Part shown: piece after piece, positions 6,581 to 6,613 of the stretch
Layout: every line of letters begins with the position of its first letter
Position numbering within the stretch: the first letter of the stretch is position 1
DNA from: Sulfuricella sp.
GTDB lineage: Bacteria; Pseudomonadota; Gammaproteobacteria; Burkholderiales; Sulfuricellaceae
DNA length: 6,613 bases
Assembly (NCBI GenBank): GCA_019911785.1
Contig: JAIOJM010000087.1
Coordinates: forward strand, 1 to 6,613
Reading direction: 5' to 3'
The notes under the pieces: generated by a model
The model's database searches: none
What the model was told of the DNA's origin: nothing
What the model saw: only the letters and a program-made list of their open reading frames with translations
Made by a program: the position numbers and the translations under genes

Positions 6581-6613
6581 TTATAGTTCGAGAGAAGAAA
6601 GATAGGCGCGGAA
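6581..6613 (-). CDS. possible last codons of an upstream gene (cut by window edge)
   Basis: One minus-strand frame is open from the right edge and reads FRAYLSSLEL followed by TAA at 6583-6581, one base before the phosphoribosyltransferase ATG. Together with the missing Shine-Dalgarno at that ATG, this would fit the end of an upstream co-transcribed gene. Ten residues are too few to identify a product. In some relatives nagZ lies in this neighbourhood, but I cannot confirm that here. The other two frames are also free of stops for most of this short stretch, so the call is weak. Confidence 0.25.
   Translation of the reverse strand, partial: FRAYLSSLEL

Noticed and set aside
1..6613. A novel defence, mobile or biosynthetic system
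   Set aside because: All long frames are accounted for by housekeeping families. There are no repeats, integrase, transposase, toxin or array-like structures, and base composition is even across the genes.

Overview
This window looks like ordinary core chromosome of a proteobacterium, most likely a betaproteobacterium (inference: GC-rich coding sequence, the map-glnD order beside a divergent rpsB, and proteins of proteobacterial type). All genes are intact except rpsB, which runs off the left edge. I see no mobile element, CRISPR array, tRNA, rRNA or sign of recent transfer, and no gap longer than 300 bases without a gene.

Left part (1-1279, minus strand): the 5' 227 codons of rpsB (ribosomal protein S2), preceded by a structured leader of about 120 nt. 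The leader has a 5' hairpin, a long-range stem, a GC-rich inner hairpin and a possible pseudoknot next to the ribosome binding site. This is the kind of element expected for S2 autoregulation (compare the t44 RNA of E. coli). Upstream of it lies a small gene for an exported DsrE/DsrF-family protein, inserted between rpsB and map.

Middle (1280-4729, plus strand): a divergent promoter region, then map (type I methionine aminopeptidase) and glnD (bifunctional PII uridylyltransferase/uridylyl-removing enzyme). glnD starts 5 nt after the map stop with no ribosome binding site of its own, so translational coupling is likely.

Right part (4758-6579, minus strand, convergent with glnD): a compact three-gene unit transcribed hypoxanthine phosphoribosyltransferase -> methylthioinosine/methylthioadenosine phosphorylase -> peptide deformylase, with junctions of +3 nt and -11 nt. 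The first two form consecutive steps of purine salvage: the phosphorylase has residues expected for a 6-oxopurine substrate and would release hypoxanthine, which the transferase turns into IMP. The deformylase acts just before methionine aminopeptidase in N-terminal methionine excision, so both enzymes of that pathway are in this window, on opposite strands.

I did not find a previously undescribed system. The points most worth a second look are the rpsB leader, the exported DsrE-family gene, and the MTI-to-IMP salvage pair with its coupled orphan deformylase.
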